From Gymnogyps californianus (Eukaryota > Chordata > Aves > Accipitriformes > Cathartidae), in assembly GCF_018139145.2 (NCBI RefSeq), contig NC_059477.1:35381502-35445501 (forward strand): a DNA stretch of 64,000 nucleotides, in the 5' to 3' direction. The translations under genes and the position numbers were made by a program. A model generated the notes under the pieces. That model saw nothing but the letters and a program-made list of their open reading frames with translations, had not been told where the DNA came from and made no database searches. Shown one piece after another: positions 39,213 through 52,700 of the stretch. The number at the start of each line of letters is the position of its first letter. Position 1 is the first letter of the stretch.

Positions 39213-39981
39213 TGTTGCAGATGGAGTGACACGCTTCACTTGTAAGAGAGAAGTAGCAATATATTTATTGATATAAAACAGTGATTTAACAAAATTTGAT
39301 AATAAATGCGACAGTGGTTTAACAAGATTCGATGGCAAGGTACGCTTGATTATTTACTGCATAGAGGACATGGTCAGACAAAACTGTCAGGGAGACCCTC
39401 CTGTTGAGTCGTGAGGTTCAGAAAGGATCCCCTTGCGTTCTAAACTCCTCAGAGGGGAGCGTAGGTGCGGCTGGATCCAGACTTAGTCTCAGACTTGGTC
39501 AACGGTTTATGTCTAAAGGATTATATGTGCACAATCAATCCTTTATATCACTTAGTTAGGATTTCAAAGTTTAGCATGCTATTAATCACTTACCAAGAAT
39601 CTGTTGCGGCAAGGACTCTCTCAGCCTCGAGAAGTAACCTTGAGACGCGTCCCTACTCAAGGGGAGATCCTGGCGTGCAGCCCACTGCCGTGCAGGGGAG
39701 CTCAATGGGCCCTGGGCTGTCCACTATTTATGGAGTAAGATAATTGACATATATTTACATATTGACTACAGATGTTAGTTTCTTCCAAATTTGGCTTGAG
39801 TTGGACATTGACCAGCACCGTGGTTAGGTGGGCGCATTGTTCAAATTAGCCCTTGGCTATTGTGTTGTTATCCATCTCCTCCAAATCCACTTTGAGTCGG
39901 ATGTAGCCATCACAACCAGACGTATCCATTACGACCGCAAAGGTCAGGTTGGCGGGCAGGGGCGGGGAGCACACCGCCACA
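39213..39981 (-). mobile_element. Solo LTR of a second avian endogenous retrovirus family
   Basis: Read on the minus strand it begins TGTGGCGGTGTGCTCCCC and ends CCATCTGCAACA, about 769 bp. A TATA-like CATAAATAG (plus 39724-39732) precedes a poly(A) signal AATAAA (plus 39264-39269), which lies near the LTR's 3' end, as expected for U3-R-U5 order. Flanks are CATGC (39208-39212) and CATAC (39982-39986), a likely 5-bp target duplication with one transition. CpG density is higher than in the surroundings. No internal retroviral sequence adjoins, so it is a solo LTR. I cannot name the family. Confidence 0.78.
39278..39333. repeat. Two-copy 23-bp direct repeat within the LTR
   Basis: ACAGTGATTTAACAAAATTT+GAT at 39278-39300 recurs at 39311-39333 with 20 of 23 bases equal; all three differences are transitions. 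The copies are offset by 33 bases and lie close to the LTR poly(A) signal. Confidence 0.9.
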
Positions 39982-42772
39982 CATACTTGAATTTCCCTTT
40001 AAAACATAAACTTCTTCTGAGCATATGCGTAACAAAACTGTTATTACTCTGGTTATTAGTAGTTATTTATCAATTACACTCAGCATCTGCAGCAGATTTC
40101 AACAATTACTCCAGTTTTACTATTTGATTCCATCCACATTTCATCAGCATGCTACTACGGCATGCATTATACATGCTGTATATTCCTCCAGCATGTTCGA
40201 TATTCTACAGAGAAATGATGTATCCAATAAGCCCTAGAGTCAGCCTCAAGAAAGTTGTACTATCAAGTTGCCTAATAAGATCATTTGATACATGTTGATT
40301 ACACTCAACACCACCAGCTTTCATTTGATCAGGCAACTTGGATCCTATCTTGCCTTCAGGGAAAGAAGGGCAAAATCTTTGTAAGGCGCCACTAAATATA
40401 AAGCTACATTATTAAGAAACATAACTCAAACTTCTTCAGCAGAGACAGAGTCAGACAGATTTTCCAGCTCTGTGGCATTTCTCACTGAAAGACAAGCAAA
40501 TCAATCAAATGTGGTTGGACAGGGAAGATTTTCATTAGATGTTTTGCTTATTTTGTGAATCCCTACTCTGTTCTTCACACAGCAATGAAAATCATAACTA
40601 CATACTTCATTACTTTGGCAATGCAAAGATAATTAAAAATTATTCATACCAGTATTCCTTATTTACAGAATATATTTCCTCCAAATTTTAGATCACTCTA
40701 TCTCTTTAGGAAAGGTGAATACAAATAATATAAATCCTGGCTGAAAGACAAAAAAACAAACAGTACTTTGAACACAGAACTGCCACAGTAATTATTTTTT
40801 CTCGTCTTCAAGAAAACTAGGCATAAATGCTAAACATTATTCAATGGGATATTGCTTTTTAAAAACGCAAGCCATAAAAAGTATCTAGGGAAATAAAGTG
40901 AAACAATCTGGATTGCCAAAACCATTATTGAAGACGACCAAAAATAATTTAAAATGGGAAATTAGAAGGAAGCTGTAATTTGAAAGTGGAACGTTTATAA
41001 GCAATTCTCAACACAGTAGTAAATGAAAAGTATGTGATCCCAAAGGGCATTTGTCCCAGCTTCTCCCACGCACAAATACTGCACTTCCATCGCTGCCCCA
41101 GCAGAGCTCTCTGCTCTTGCTAAGGAACGCAAATAGGAGGAAACCAGGCCAGGAGCGACTCTTCCCTCGTGGGTGCTGTGCCACTGGCAAACGGACGTAT
41201 CTGGTGATATTGTGGGAAACAGCAACAGGGAGAAATACATTAGCAGCATTATTCTACACCTTGTCTGAGAGCCTAAGGCTGACGTATAGCTCATAGGATA
41301 CCTGAAAATTTGGCAGCAAATATTAAATTCTAGATGAAGCTTTAGAGGCCATTCAAGTTCAGACTTTGGAGGTTTTTTTATATACTTTGCCCACCAATGG
41401 TCCTTCCATGTTCAGGTATGATTTATCTTAGAGGCGGTTGCCTTACTTCAATAATGTAATTGTATTTTAATATGAGAATTCAGAACTCACCTATCCAGTG
41501 ACTCTGCCCTCTTAAAAATCAATGGGACTTTTGCCACTTTGTCTTAAAAAGGAACAAGACCGGGGTTTCAGAGACTGATCATATAAAAATGTGCAACGCT
41601 CCTTCTCTGGGTTACATTGTTCAGGCAACTTTTACTGTGAGCAAAGAGACTATAAGTCAAATATATACAGTGTAAGAGGACAAAGTCATTATTTATTGGG
41701 TAATACACACAACAGATAACTAGGATGAATGAGCAATTATGCTAAGGATTAAAACGCTCTCCACCCAGATGAGACACCTGATGAGTCTCTGCTGACCAGG
41801 GAGTTGTCATTTGGTGGAAAGGATGGGTCAAAATGGGGTGCTCCTTCATTTTGCTGAGTTTCCATCTTCTGATTCTCTTTTTATTTAAGGTTTTTACAAA
41901 CTGTTATGTCAGTACTTTTCCTCTTGAATATTGTTGTATTTCAGCTGGGTATTGAAAAGAGAGAGCAATCCTCAAGGTCTCGTCATCTTTAACACTAATT
42001 CCTCAACAGCCTTGCGCAAGACATTTAAGTTTCCTTTGCCTCAATGCCCATTGTAAAAGGGAATTAATAGTGCTTAATTGTTCATCATGTTGGCATGTGG
42101 CAAGAATTTGACCATTTCTTCATGTGTTTTTTGAAAATGTAAATTGTCACCTACAGAAAATTTTACATGTCACAGACCTGACTCAGGAAAACACATGCAA
42201 GAAATCCTCTGAAAAGAACTTCTGATTATATAATGATTGTGGGATAAGGTCTGTTATTAAAAAGATAAAACCAGGCTATTATCTAGCTTTTGTAGCCATC
42301 AATGTTCTCCATAAATCATAATGGATAAATTAGTTACATAAAATAATACTGAATTTAGAAGAGTTATCAGTGTAATTTTAGCATTACTTCTTACTATCTT
42401 CATTTTCTTAGAAACTTTTTATCATCTTTTTTTAAGCACCATTTTGAGAAAACACTGAGAATCAGAAATCTAATATTTTCAAGCAAGCCCCCTGTTACTG
42501 AAAACCGTTACAGTATTTTATCTCTTTTCCTCCCCTTTTGTTCTGAAAGCTTCCTCAGCTCAGCTCATTACCACTACCTTTTGATCCACATGAGTTCTCC
42601 ACTGGAAGTAGGATGAAAAATACAATAAAAAGAGAAAAAGTTAGCACAAAGTAAGGTACGATCCCACAAGACACAAATTCTTCCATCTATTCCGGGCTGC
42701 CTCTCGTTAGCTGGGAGGATATATTATTGACAACTCTGCTGCCATTGCTAGTACTTTTAATTTTCACCTTTT
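39982..42772. other. Intronic sequence, nothing recognised
   Basis: AT-rich. Short frames on both strands at about 41.0-41.3 kb have no family resemblance. Confidence 0.65.
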
Positions 42773-43296
42773 TCATAGAATCATAGAATAGTTTGGGTTG
42801 GAAGGGACCTTTAAAGGTCATCTAGTCCAGCCCCCCTGCAATGAGCAGGGACACCTTCCACTAGACCAGGTTGCTCAAAGCCCCATCCAACCTGGCCTTG
42901 AACACTTCCAGGGATGGGGCATCCACAACCTCTCTGGGCAACCTCTGCCAGTGCCTCACCACCCTCATTGTAAAAAATTTCTTCCTTATATCTAGTCTGA
43001 ATTTACGCTCTTTTAGTTTAAAACCATCACCCCTTGTCCTATCACAACAGGCCCTACTAAAAAGTCTGTCCCCATCTTTCTTATAAGCCTCCTTTAAGTA
43101 TTGAAAAGCTGCAATAAGGTCTCCCCGGAGCCTTCTCTTCTCCAGGCTGAACAACCCCAACTCTCTCAGCCTGCCCTCATGGGACAGGTACTTCAGCCCT
43201 CTGATCATTTTTATGGCCCTCCTCTGGACTCGCTCCAACACATCCATGTCTTTCCTGTACTGAGGACTCCAGAGCTGGACGCAGTACTCCAGGTGT
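42773..43296 (-). mobile_element. CR1 LINE 3' fragment
   Basis: The left edge is the CR1 3' terminus in reverse (CATAGAATCATAGAATAG). The minus-strand frame down to 42861 reads an unbroken CR1 ORF2 C-terminus: [55 protein letters not shown] then stop. Homology stops at about 43296, where ordinary sequence begins, so the copy is 5'-truncated. The intact short frame suggests it is younger than the pieces at 17.9 and 19.6 kb. Confidence 0.95.
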
Positions 43297-46200
43297 ACTC
43301 TGTGAAGTAAGACTATCTTACAACACAGCTCTACCTTAGCTACATCTTGAAAACTCCCAGCTGTCTCTGCTGCTGATGGCATTTAGCCACTGGTTGGCAG
43401 AGAAGAACTTTGATGCTTCCACAAATACCTTTGGCATAAAACCATATATTTGACATCTTCAGCCTTAGGGGCAGAGGGTGATCAGCTCCAGCCTGGATAT
43501 TTTCTTGGAAACTAAAACTATCAAAGAAAATGATAAAGAAAAAAAAAAAAAAAGCCATTTGCGTGGTATACAGTGAATTGATACTCTGCAGGACTGGGCT
43601 CACTAATAAAACAAATATCTAGGGACTCTGATTTCTCACTCCATTATGCATTAGATTGCTTATAATTGATTAATGATGTATACAGTCTCAACATTTTACT
43701 TTTAATGAATATTTTCATATTACAATGCCCAGAAATATTTCCATTACAAGTCTTTAATGGCAGAAATAGATTGTATACATCTTATATCGACTGTCATCTG
43801 CTATGCATACTCTGTGTCAGAGGGAATAGTCATTACTGTTCAAGAACACCAACTTTATGAGACAGATAGCCAAAAGAACCTACGTATTACATCGAAAAAT
43901 TGCCATCCAGCCTTTTCCCTTTATATATTCACAATTTGCATTTATCTTTTTACTCTTCCAATATGCAACTTCTCTGAGATATTTCCTCTAAGACGTTTTA
44001 TTGTTTGTTTACAGTAATTTAGCTACTTTATCAACCACTTAGATGATATATTTACTCAGCTACTTCATCTGGAACATGTTTCCTTTTATGTCTATTAATC
44101 TACATTGCATTTTCTACAGCAGAATTGTAGCTATTCAATAATTTAAACTTTGACATTATGAGACTTTGTCAAACATTCATAGTACTATTCTGGAGAACTC
44201 TTACAGTACCACTTACTACTCTATATATTCTATACCCGTAGGTATTCAACATTTTAATTTAAAAAGTTAAAATATAAATGCTAATTGTGTAAGTGATCAT
44301 ACAGGTCATCATTAGAAGCAGTTATTAAATAGAAGCCAAAATTTGTGCTAAACTGTAATGTTAGTAATTTCATTCCTTTGCTAGAAATCATTAAAGACTG
44401 ATCTCTGAGGTTTCAAATACGTACTGTCTGCTTTTTCCACAGTAACAACATAGAAGAAATACTGGAAAATAATGAGCACATTGCATTGCTCTCCAAAAAA
44501 TAATTGAGCTGAGCAAGAAGGTAGCTTGAGAATTGTTAGTGTTTTTAAAAATACTGTACCATAAAAAATAAAATTCTGTCCAAAAACCACTGTATCAGTT
44601 GCAGGCACTTTTCCAAAATCTTGCAATGCATTTTTTCTGCAGTGTGTGCAGCATTCATCAAATGAGAGTATATAGTACTTTTTTGATTACAGTTTAAAAA
44701 ATGAAACATAAAAATCTTGAGTCTCAAATGTTTTTTTCATTCAAACTCGTTCTTTTTTATTTCCATGGCATGTAACCCGTGCCAGCTTTATTTTGTAGGA
44801 CTTTGTACATAGAGTACTCAGAGGGTGACACATGCAGAAAAAAGCATGTTTATAAATCTTTCTCAACCTGAGAAACATGTTTTTGAAAATCCTGCAATGA
44901 TTTTTTTCTTTATCAGAATTTGATGCTAAATGATTTAGATCTAGAGCTATAAAAATATGTTTCAGGAGGAAAGGGGACAGATTGGTTGAAATTTGAAAGC
45001 TTTTTCAACTATTCCATGTAAAAATGCAAATATGCTCTATAAAAGATGTTTTAATTACAGAAATCTTCTTAGGTATGGTGACCCAAATTCTCTATTGGCC
45101 CAGCTCTCTTGCGGCATCAGTAAAGTTACTTCAGCAAGCAATTTTATGCATAACACTCATTCTGAACACTGCCTGAGACTATAAATCCATTTATTTTGTG
45201 CAGCTCCAATCCAGTACAAAAATTACAGAGCTGCACTAGGAACACAAGGCCAGGTAGAGAACAAGTCTCTCACTTCCAAAGCTATCACATAAAATAGAGA
45301 AGGGCTCCCATGTTATCTCTTATGACCTGACATGGTTCCCCACCACCTGACTTGCGCAAGCTGGCAGTGCTCAGCTGAATCCTTGACTCAGACCACTGCA
45401 ACTGCCGCCCTACCTGGGGCTTCAGCTGCTGCTTTGGATACACAAACAGCTTGATTCAGTGTGTCTGAAGCTCAATCCAAATTTAACTTGTCTGTCTCGG
45501 GATTGCTACAGTGACCCTACAGAATTTCAAGCCAATATGTACAACAAGAAACAACTGAAAAATCCAAAATTCTTACAGAAAGGAGAAGAAAAAAAAAGCT
45601 GTTTAGTTATAATTCATGAAATACATATCTTTCACAGCATAACCACCAAGTCAATGACTTGGTATTTAAGTACTAGATGTTGAAAACCACAGCTGCCCAC
45701 CAGTAACCAAGGGGCCTAAATTCAATGGCTATCTAAAATTCTTTTTCTTCATTCCTTAAGAGTCCTCAAATCTGAACAGTGCTTAGTGTCATAATTCTGA
45801 TGATGCTGGTAAGGTTATTTGAAACTATAAAATATTGCCAAAGATATGATAAAAATATCTTAAAATGGCATCAGCTGCTTGATGGGTTTCTCCAGTAAAA
45901 AGTGACCTCGCTTGGGATGCAACTAGTGTCGCCAGAGGCTTCTAAATCACTGAGGGGAAAGAAGCATCCAGAGAGTTTGCGACATGTTTAGAAAGGAGCA
46001 AATACTATAAAAATAGAAAAACACCAATATTTCCTTAATTATTTTATGGATTTGTTTTTGCTGAGCTTTTGTTTGCCCTCTGCAAATAATTGCATAATCA
46101 AGTTTCAGAGACATTAGTGTTCCCAGAAAACACATTACAGCTGTTGAATTATAAACTGAGATTTTTTCAAACTCGAGACTAAATCTGTACAAAAAATATG

Positions 46201-47594
46201 TACTCGTGGACGTAAATTGAGATTTTACTGAAGGCAACTGTGGAGAATTCACAGCTCAAAAATTATGACAGGGAAAGAGAGTCATGGGTAGCATATATTT
46301 GGTCTTTAAACAGACAAATCCTTGGTTGTATTGACTTCCAGAAGTCAGATACTATTGTGTGAAAAATTAGTTGAAAATATTTCTTGTATGAGCACAGTCC
46401 TATCACCTCAGGGTTGAAAGCAAAAATCAAACCAAGTCTAACAGGTGCACATACAAGCAAGGTATGTATGATGTGCCATCAACAGACATGCCTCCTGAGA
46501 TCACCAGAGTAGCTCTGAGGGATTCACTTTTCTTCCTCTTCTTGTTATTCAGTCTTTTCCTGCCACTTGTCATCCTTTCTCTTTTTCCTCCCTTTCCCCC
46601 AAAAAATACTGCTGCCCCAGGCTTGGCTTGAACAGAGCAGAGCAACACAGGGACTAAGTCAGAGTCGATTCCCTCCAGTCTGTCCAGCGGCTGGCATAAC
46701 CTCATTTTATGCCATGGTCATTCACTTGCTCATGACTCTCCCATGCAAACCACCTACAAATACTCGCACACAGAAGGAAACACAAAGCCACAAACCCCTT
46801 GCACTATAGCACAAAGGAAAAGAAAGCGAGAGGCCTCAGCTCCCCTCGCTGCAGTGCTAAGGTTACTCTGACCTTCGGGCGAGCTGGGTCAGTGTGGTAA
46901 GTCAGCAGAAAGTTTCCTCCCACCTCCAAAAGAGAAACAGTTAACCGAAAGAGTTTGCCTTAATTCCATGGAAAAGCTCAACATAAATAAACCGGTGCAG
47001 GATCTCTCCCTGGATGAGCACTGTTACCGCCAGAGGTAACTGAGCTTGTGCGCCTACCTCAAACTCCAATTTTCCAGTTTTTAGCTCCAGCCATTAGACA
47101 TCGTGTCCTGTACAAAAAAAGATCAACTAAGTAATTATTGATATGTGTATCAATTACAGCAAGAAAACCTTTAGTCAATCATTCCAACACTGCTAAGATG
47201 CTTTTATGGGTTTGGATTAGCAGGAGTGAGGGGGGAAAGGATCCTGACAAGCAGCAGAAAATAATACGTCCCACAAGGGGCCAACGGAGAAGCACAGCAA
47301 TTTCCTTCCAACCTCACGGAGGAGCAAGGTTAGGACAGAGATTGAATAAACAGACTATTGTGCTGCTTAGCGCGACACACACCGGATTTACTTGTACAGG
47401 TAAAATGTGAGTGATGGGAAAGCTCAAAAGCTTTGGGGGGTTGATTCCTCCCGTTCAGTAGCTGCGATGGTAACCTCAGAACATGTTCAAATTTATTTAT
47501 ATTGACAAAGGGCAAAAAAGTTAAAGAGAAAAATAAAAAGTCTCATCCCTTCCCTAGATTTATCCAAAAAGCTAAAGTAAGCCCAAAGTCTTCC
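43297..47594. other. Intronic sequence, nothing recognised
   Basis: AT-rich to about 46.4 kb, then gradually more GC towards the CpG-rich patch at 47.6 kb. No exon or element identified. Confidence 0.65.
43539..43553. repeat. (A)15 run
   Basis: Fifteen A. It is not attached to any retrocopy I can recognise. Confidence 0.93.
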
Positions 47595-47870
47595 CTGCTG
47601 TTCAGTGGGACCTGCCTCGGCTCAGGTTTTAGGATGCCAGGTTGTGTCTGCTCATAAACAGCCCGCAGTGTTGAATGCGGAGGGAACCGCGTGTGCCAAT
47701 GCGCCTGCGGTGCACGCAGAGACAGGGACACGGCAAAGCCAGACCCACCGCAGCCGGAAAGCGATGCCAGCAACCACCCGAGCCCGAGGAGGCAGCGGGG
47801 CTGGGCGAGGGGATGGATGGGCCATCGAGGAGGGGGCGCCGGGTCTCGTGCCTGCTCCCTAGCCAGTAAG
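47595..47870. promoter_or_regulatory. Isolated CpG-rich patch inside intron 1
   Basis: About 20 CpG dinucleotides are packed in roughly 240 bases (for example 47689-47790 and 47800-47850), against a background where CpG is rare. Frames are open on both strands here only because of composition. The right edge changes to AT-rich at AAGAAATAAAGG. It is not a recognised repeat. Possible explanations are an unmethylated alternative promoter or enhancer, or an unrecognised GC-rich retroelement piece. Confidence 0.5.
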
Positions 47871-49482
47871 AAGAAATAAAGGAAAACAGAGGGAGGTTTT
47901 GGCTCTCAGTTATCACACACAAGGCATTATAAAAGCTATTTTTTAACATGATGCTCATGTCTGCAGGTCATCTCTGCAGCAAATATGAAGAGAAATGTTT
48001 GTGGCATTAATCCCGCGCTGGCAGACTGATGCAGCTTTCAAGCTGAGTAAGTGTTTAATGCTCTAAAGGGAAGGGAAAAAAAGATTTCTTTTAGATAAAT
48101 TGCTTAATTGGGAAGTCAGGAATTCTCATGCCTAAGCAATCGATTTTACAAAAGAAAAAAAGTTTATTTCAAAATGTAAACCTGCTATTCATCTATAATA
48201 TCCAGCGAAAACTAAGCCAAGGGATAGACACTCACCTTTACATTGCTGAAACCACAACTTTGAAAACATAAATAAGGCTAAAAAAACAATATTATTTAAA
48301 TAAAGTTTCTTCATGCTTTGACCGTTGTACTGAAGAGTAAACACACAGCCAGACGCACCAAGTTGCCAGATCACTGACTGATCATTTCCCCAACGGCTGG
48401 GGACGAGGAAATGGGGTCCCTGGAGGGGCACTCAGCCCTCACCACGGACATCTAACAGTTTTGGAGATCAGCTTCCCTTAAGCTTAATGGACTTTGGTGT
48501 ATTGAATCGCATGGCGCTGGAGATCTCAGAGCAAAGCTCCAGTACCTTCCCCTGCCCGGGAAATTCCCCCACCTTACGCAGGAGCATGAATGGAGCGTTT
48601 ACTGCCACCAGTGCGACCGCCGGGCACAGCTGTCTGCCCCCGCATTCTCCTTCCCCCAAGAAAAACCTTCAGCAGGTCTCAGTTTCGTCAGCAAAGAAAA
48701 TGTTTGCATCTCACTTATCCACAGGGTGAGAAAACTCTCTACCTACCGCACCTACAGATGAAAACGAGGGCTCTCTGATGAACAACCGCAGGACATATTG
48801 CCAGCCAGGGACCTCCCCTCGGGCAGAGCACAATTAGCGCAAAGGAGAATTAGGATCACTGAAGGGGTCAGACACGGCACTTACCCAGGTGCCAAACAAG
48901 ATTACCACCTTAAAGAACAGGCCCGCCTTTGAAGTCAAAGTTCATCTTTTTAATGATACAAACTTTAAAGCAAATTTGATATTAAGTGCTAGCATGTCGT
49001 AACTTTCTCAAGCTATAGGAAAATAAAACAACCTAAGTGTCGTCCTTTAATATAATAGCATCAATTTTTCCATGCTTAGCAACCCGCTAAGCACCTCTGA
49101 TGTTCGCTACTGTAAATCACAGGAGCTTGCACACTTTTGTTACACAAATAGCTTTAATTTTGATTTCTCCATAATTGTGTTAACATAAAAATTCTTAGAA
49201 ATCTGTGAGCAGAAATGTCACTGGATTACCATACCTGACATCTCTTACTTACAAAGGTAGCTCAGGTTTTACAAGGAATAATAGGCGGCTTATTATTATT
49301 GGAATATTAATTTTTATAAGCTACATCAATTAAAACATTACAGAATAAGTTTAAAACAACTTATAATTTTGAAAATACTAAGAATTTAACACCTACGTAC
49401 TGTCATTGCCTCTCACAGTGCTAAACTACTATTGCACAGGTACCTAAATTTGGACAAAGATTACCAAAATATTATCTTTGTA

Positions 49483-49534
49483 TATCTTCCAAAAACTACT
49501 TCCAAAAGATACTTCCAAAAGTATCTTCCAAAAC
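49483..49534. repeat. Four tandem copies of a 12-13-bp unit
   Basis: Units of the form TA(T)CTTCCAAAA(R) start at about 49483, 49497, 49510 and 49522, with one or two differences each. Confidence 0.85.
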
Positions 49535-49700
49535 TTTTAAAAAGGGAAAAAATTGCATAATTATTGTCATAACTTTTCCAACAAACTCACGGTTTTGGCT
49601 TTTTTTTGTTACTCTTTCTATGTTACTACACAAATCAAAGGACCTAATTGTAACTAACTCTGTGTTTATATTTTTCTAGGTTTCTTCCCCCTGTTGCCTA

Positions 49701-49736
49701 ACTCTTCCAAATATATATGCATATATTTGGAAAAGT
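49701..49736. repeat. Inverted repeat, 16-bp arms, 4-base loop
   Basis: ACTCTTCCAAATATAT (49701-49716), loop ATGC, then ATATATTTGGAAAAGT (49721-49736). The arms are complementary at 15 of 16 positions. Confidence 0.93.
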
Positions 49737-52700
49737 AAATAAAGCTAGGTGTAGAAAGCCTATTTAATGTGGGCAAACGATTGTTTTTTTCCCCAGCATG
49801 AAGTTTGTGGACGCTGGGCTACCTTGCTTCTAGGGGGCCATGCTGAGATAACATTGCAAACCCCACCTCTGACACTTCTCAGTAAAAGTACGTTATCTTT
49901 GTCTCTTGTTTTCTCTTTAAGGCTGTGACTTTCTGTAACAATTTTAGTGTGACTGGCCAGATCTAGCAACATAATCTAATCTAACAACCAATATCCCTAG
50001 TAACGTCTTTTTAGCTGAAGCTAAAATACAATACTCCATCCTAATCTTTCTTGACTTGCCAGCTGCCTTTTAACAGTCAGTCACACTCTGAGATCCCGTC
50101 TTCCTGTGACTCCTGTGTCTCTGCCTTCTCCTGCCAAGCTGCTGTCACCACCTCGAGGTGTCCTTCAGATATCATCTCTGTTTCCTTCTCAACTTTCTGT
50201 AAAACTTCCACAGGGCTCACCCTCCACATCGTTTTCCCTCGGTAAGGTCACACACAAACTCAAACTGAACAGCCATCTCTGTGTAGTGGAGTCACAAACC
50301 AGTTCAGTTCCATCTCTCTCTTTCCAAACTAAAATTTCAGATTATTTTTCTGATATATCCTCAGGGAAAAGGTCAGCAGCTCAAGACCAGTGTCATTAAC
50401 ACTAAGCTTTAAACATCCTTGGACCCTATCCTGCTTCCCTTGAGGCCTCTGGATGGCACCAGCATCCTCCCTCTTTCTGGCACTCCTGATGTGGGGATGA
50501 GACCCATTAGATGCTCACAGCACCGGCCCACCATTCAGCTTGTTAGCTGGTGCTCCCTTTGCCGTCAACACTGAGAAATTAGCATTTTAAACCACAATTC
50601 GCTCAAACTATTTTACTGGTTAAATTTAATATGAAATAAATCACACCCTCATCTGCAGCAGTTGCATTAACTTCACAGCTCAGGACTGTGGAGACTCTCT
50701 AATTAAGCTGATGACTCTGATTCTAGGTGTTGCCTTCCCTTAGGTACCTTGGGTTGGTGTATATTGCTGTGAATCACTCTTAACTCCATTCACAGTGTAA
50801 GGAATCTGCATGTCTAATTCTCTTTCTTTGAAACAAAAAGCCCCTGAGGCATTCTGCCACTATCAGGTCCCTCATTTTTAGGAATCATAGAGGTTAATTT
50901 GTAGGTGCCTAAGATGATTCTTTGCTTCTGGCACATACTGCCAGTAACATTGGGTGTTGTCAACACGTGAGACGTCAAAGTCACTGATCCAAAAAACTGT
51001 CAAATGATTAACACAGCACAATCACTAACCTGGATGTTGCATAATTTAACATTTATAATTCAATTTGAGGACCTCAGATAAAAATCTTTAAACATGAAAG
51101 GTCCTAAATAAATTCCAAAACAATGTTCAGCTGGTAGACAGCATGCAAGTCTTACCACACTAAGTTTACAAATGAAAATAAGCACAAAATTACCTTTACA
51201 CATGTTTAGTAAAACACTTCTGGATTAAAGAATGAGAAAGATTAAATTCCTCATGATGTGGTATCCTTTCAGGAAAGCGTTATCTAACACTCACAGACCC
51301 ATATCTTAAGTGGCTTCAAAGAGAATCAAACTTAATGCCATATTTCTTAAAGTAATGATTTGTGGTAGGAAAATTTTTATATGATAGGAAAGTACTAACC
51401 TATTATTAAATATAATTTATCATAATGTTCATGCATATTTGTGTATATTAGTTTTAAAGTGACTGCCTTCTAAATTCCTAGCGTTATCATTAAATTGAAA
51501 GCCATAAGTTGTATATGTATTACAATACACTGGGGTGTGTGGCCATATATATAAAATCTATACCACAGAATCAGTATATATACTGAAACATATAGAAGTA
51601 TCCAACATTTACACTTTTTGTTAATTGCTTGTAAGTTCCATGAAAAGAACAGGGAATTAAGAATGGAAAGTTTTGAAAGCACATTAACAATTTGTGTAGG
51701 CAAGGAAGAGCCAACAAACGTAACCCACCAGCAAGTTCACAGCAGGCAATGGAACTGCGTTCCCCTGAGAAGAACGACCCCGATCGCTTCCATCTCTGCT
51801 GAGGAGTGCTGGGCAATCGCTGCTGGCATACGCTGTGCCCGAGCGTCAGACCTATGCTGACACTGTGCCGCTCCTTACAGCATGAACTTGGGATTTGATA
51901 GCATCTCTTTCCCTTTCTCTTTTCTTTTTTTTCAGTAGTACTGTGGGGTTTTTTTTACTAGTACTGGTTTTGTTCCAATTGGTACCAACTGAAAGTCACC
52001 TAAATAAAACTAATCTTGATGTTACCTTTGACATAGAGCAAATTGTTTCTTCATAGACTGGAAGAGGAAAATACAAGTATTTCAAATGTTTTTCTCCTCA
52101 TTCCTGCAGCTTTTTATTTGTAACCATGCATCGTCTTACAATGAAGGAAGGGTTGTTTTTAAAAGGAAAAGGCACTGGTTATTCTCTGGTAGTACAGATG
52201 TTGGCAAGGAGACAGAAACAATACAGAAAGGTAATATGTGGAAATGGGAAGATTTACAGGTTGTGACTAGTTCTTCAAATTTCCGTCTAGAGAACTCCAG
52301 CTTGTTCTCCCCACACATACCTATGTGTCATCAGGGCTGTATTTTTGGTCTGCAAAATACTAATAAATCACACCAGCAACTCCACTCAACTCAAATGTGA
52401 TCAAAACCAGTTTGCCAGAATGGAAGAAAAGCAACTGCAGATGATGAGGATGCAAAAGAGCCCAAAATGCTTTCAGGGAACAAGACTCAAGGCATTTCTA
52501 TCATGCTCCAAGCCAGTCTCTTTGATTAGTGCTATAATCACTTTTGGTGTCTCCTAATGAGTCACTACGCGCCTTCAGACAGAGCCTCAAGAACAGGATA
52601 AACACAAGGGCATTGTACATCTGCTCAGCATTTACAAAAATAGAAATATTTACTTTGTTATATATGTGCATTTTGAGATGGTCACGTCCAGAGGCATGAC

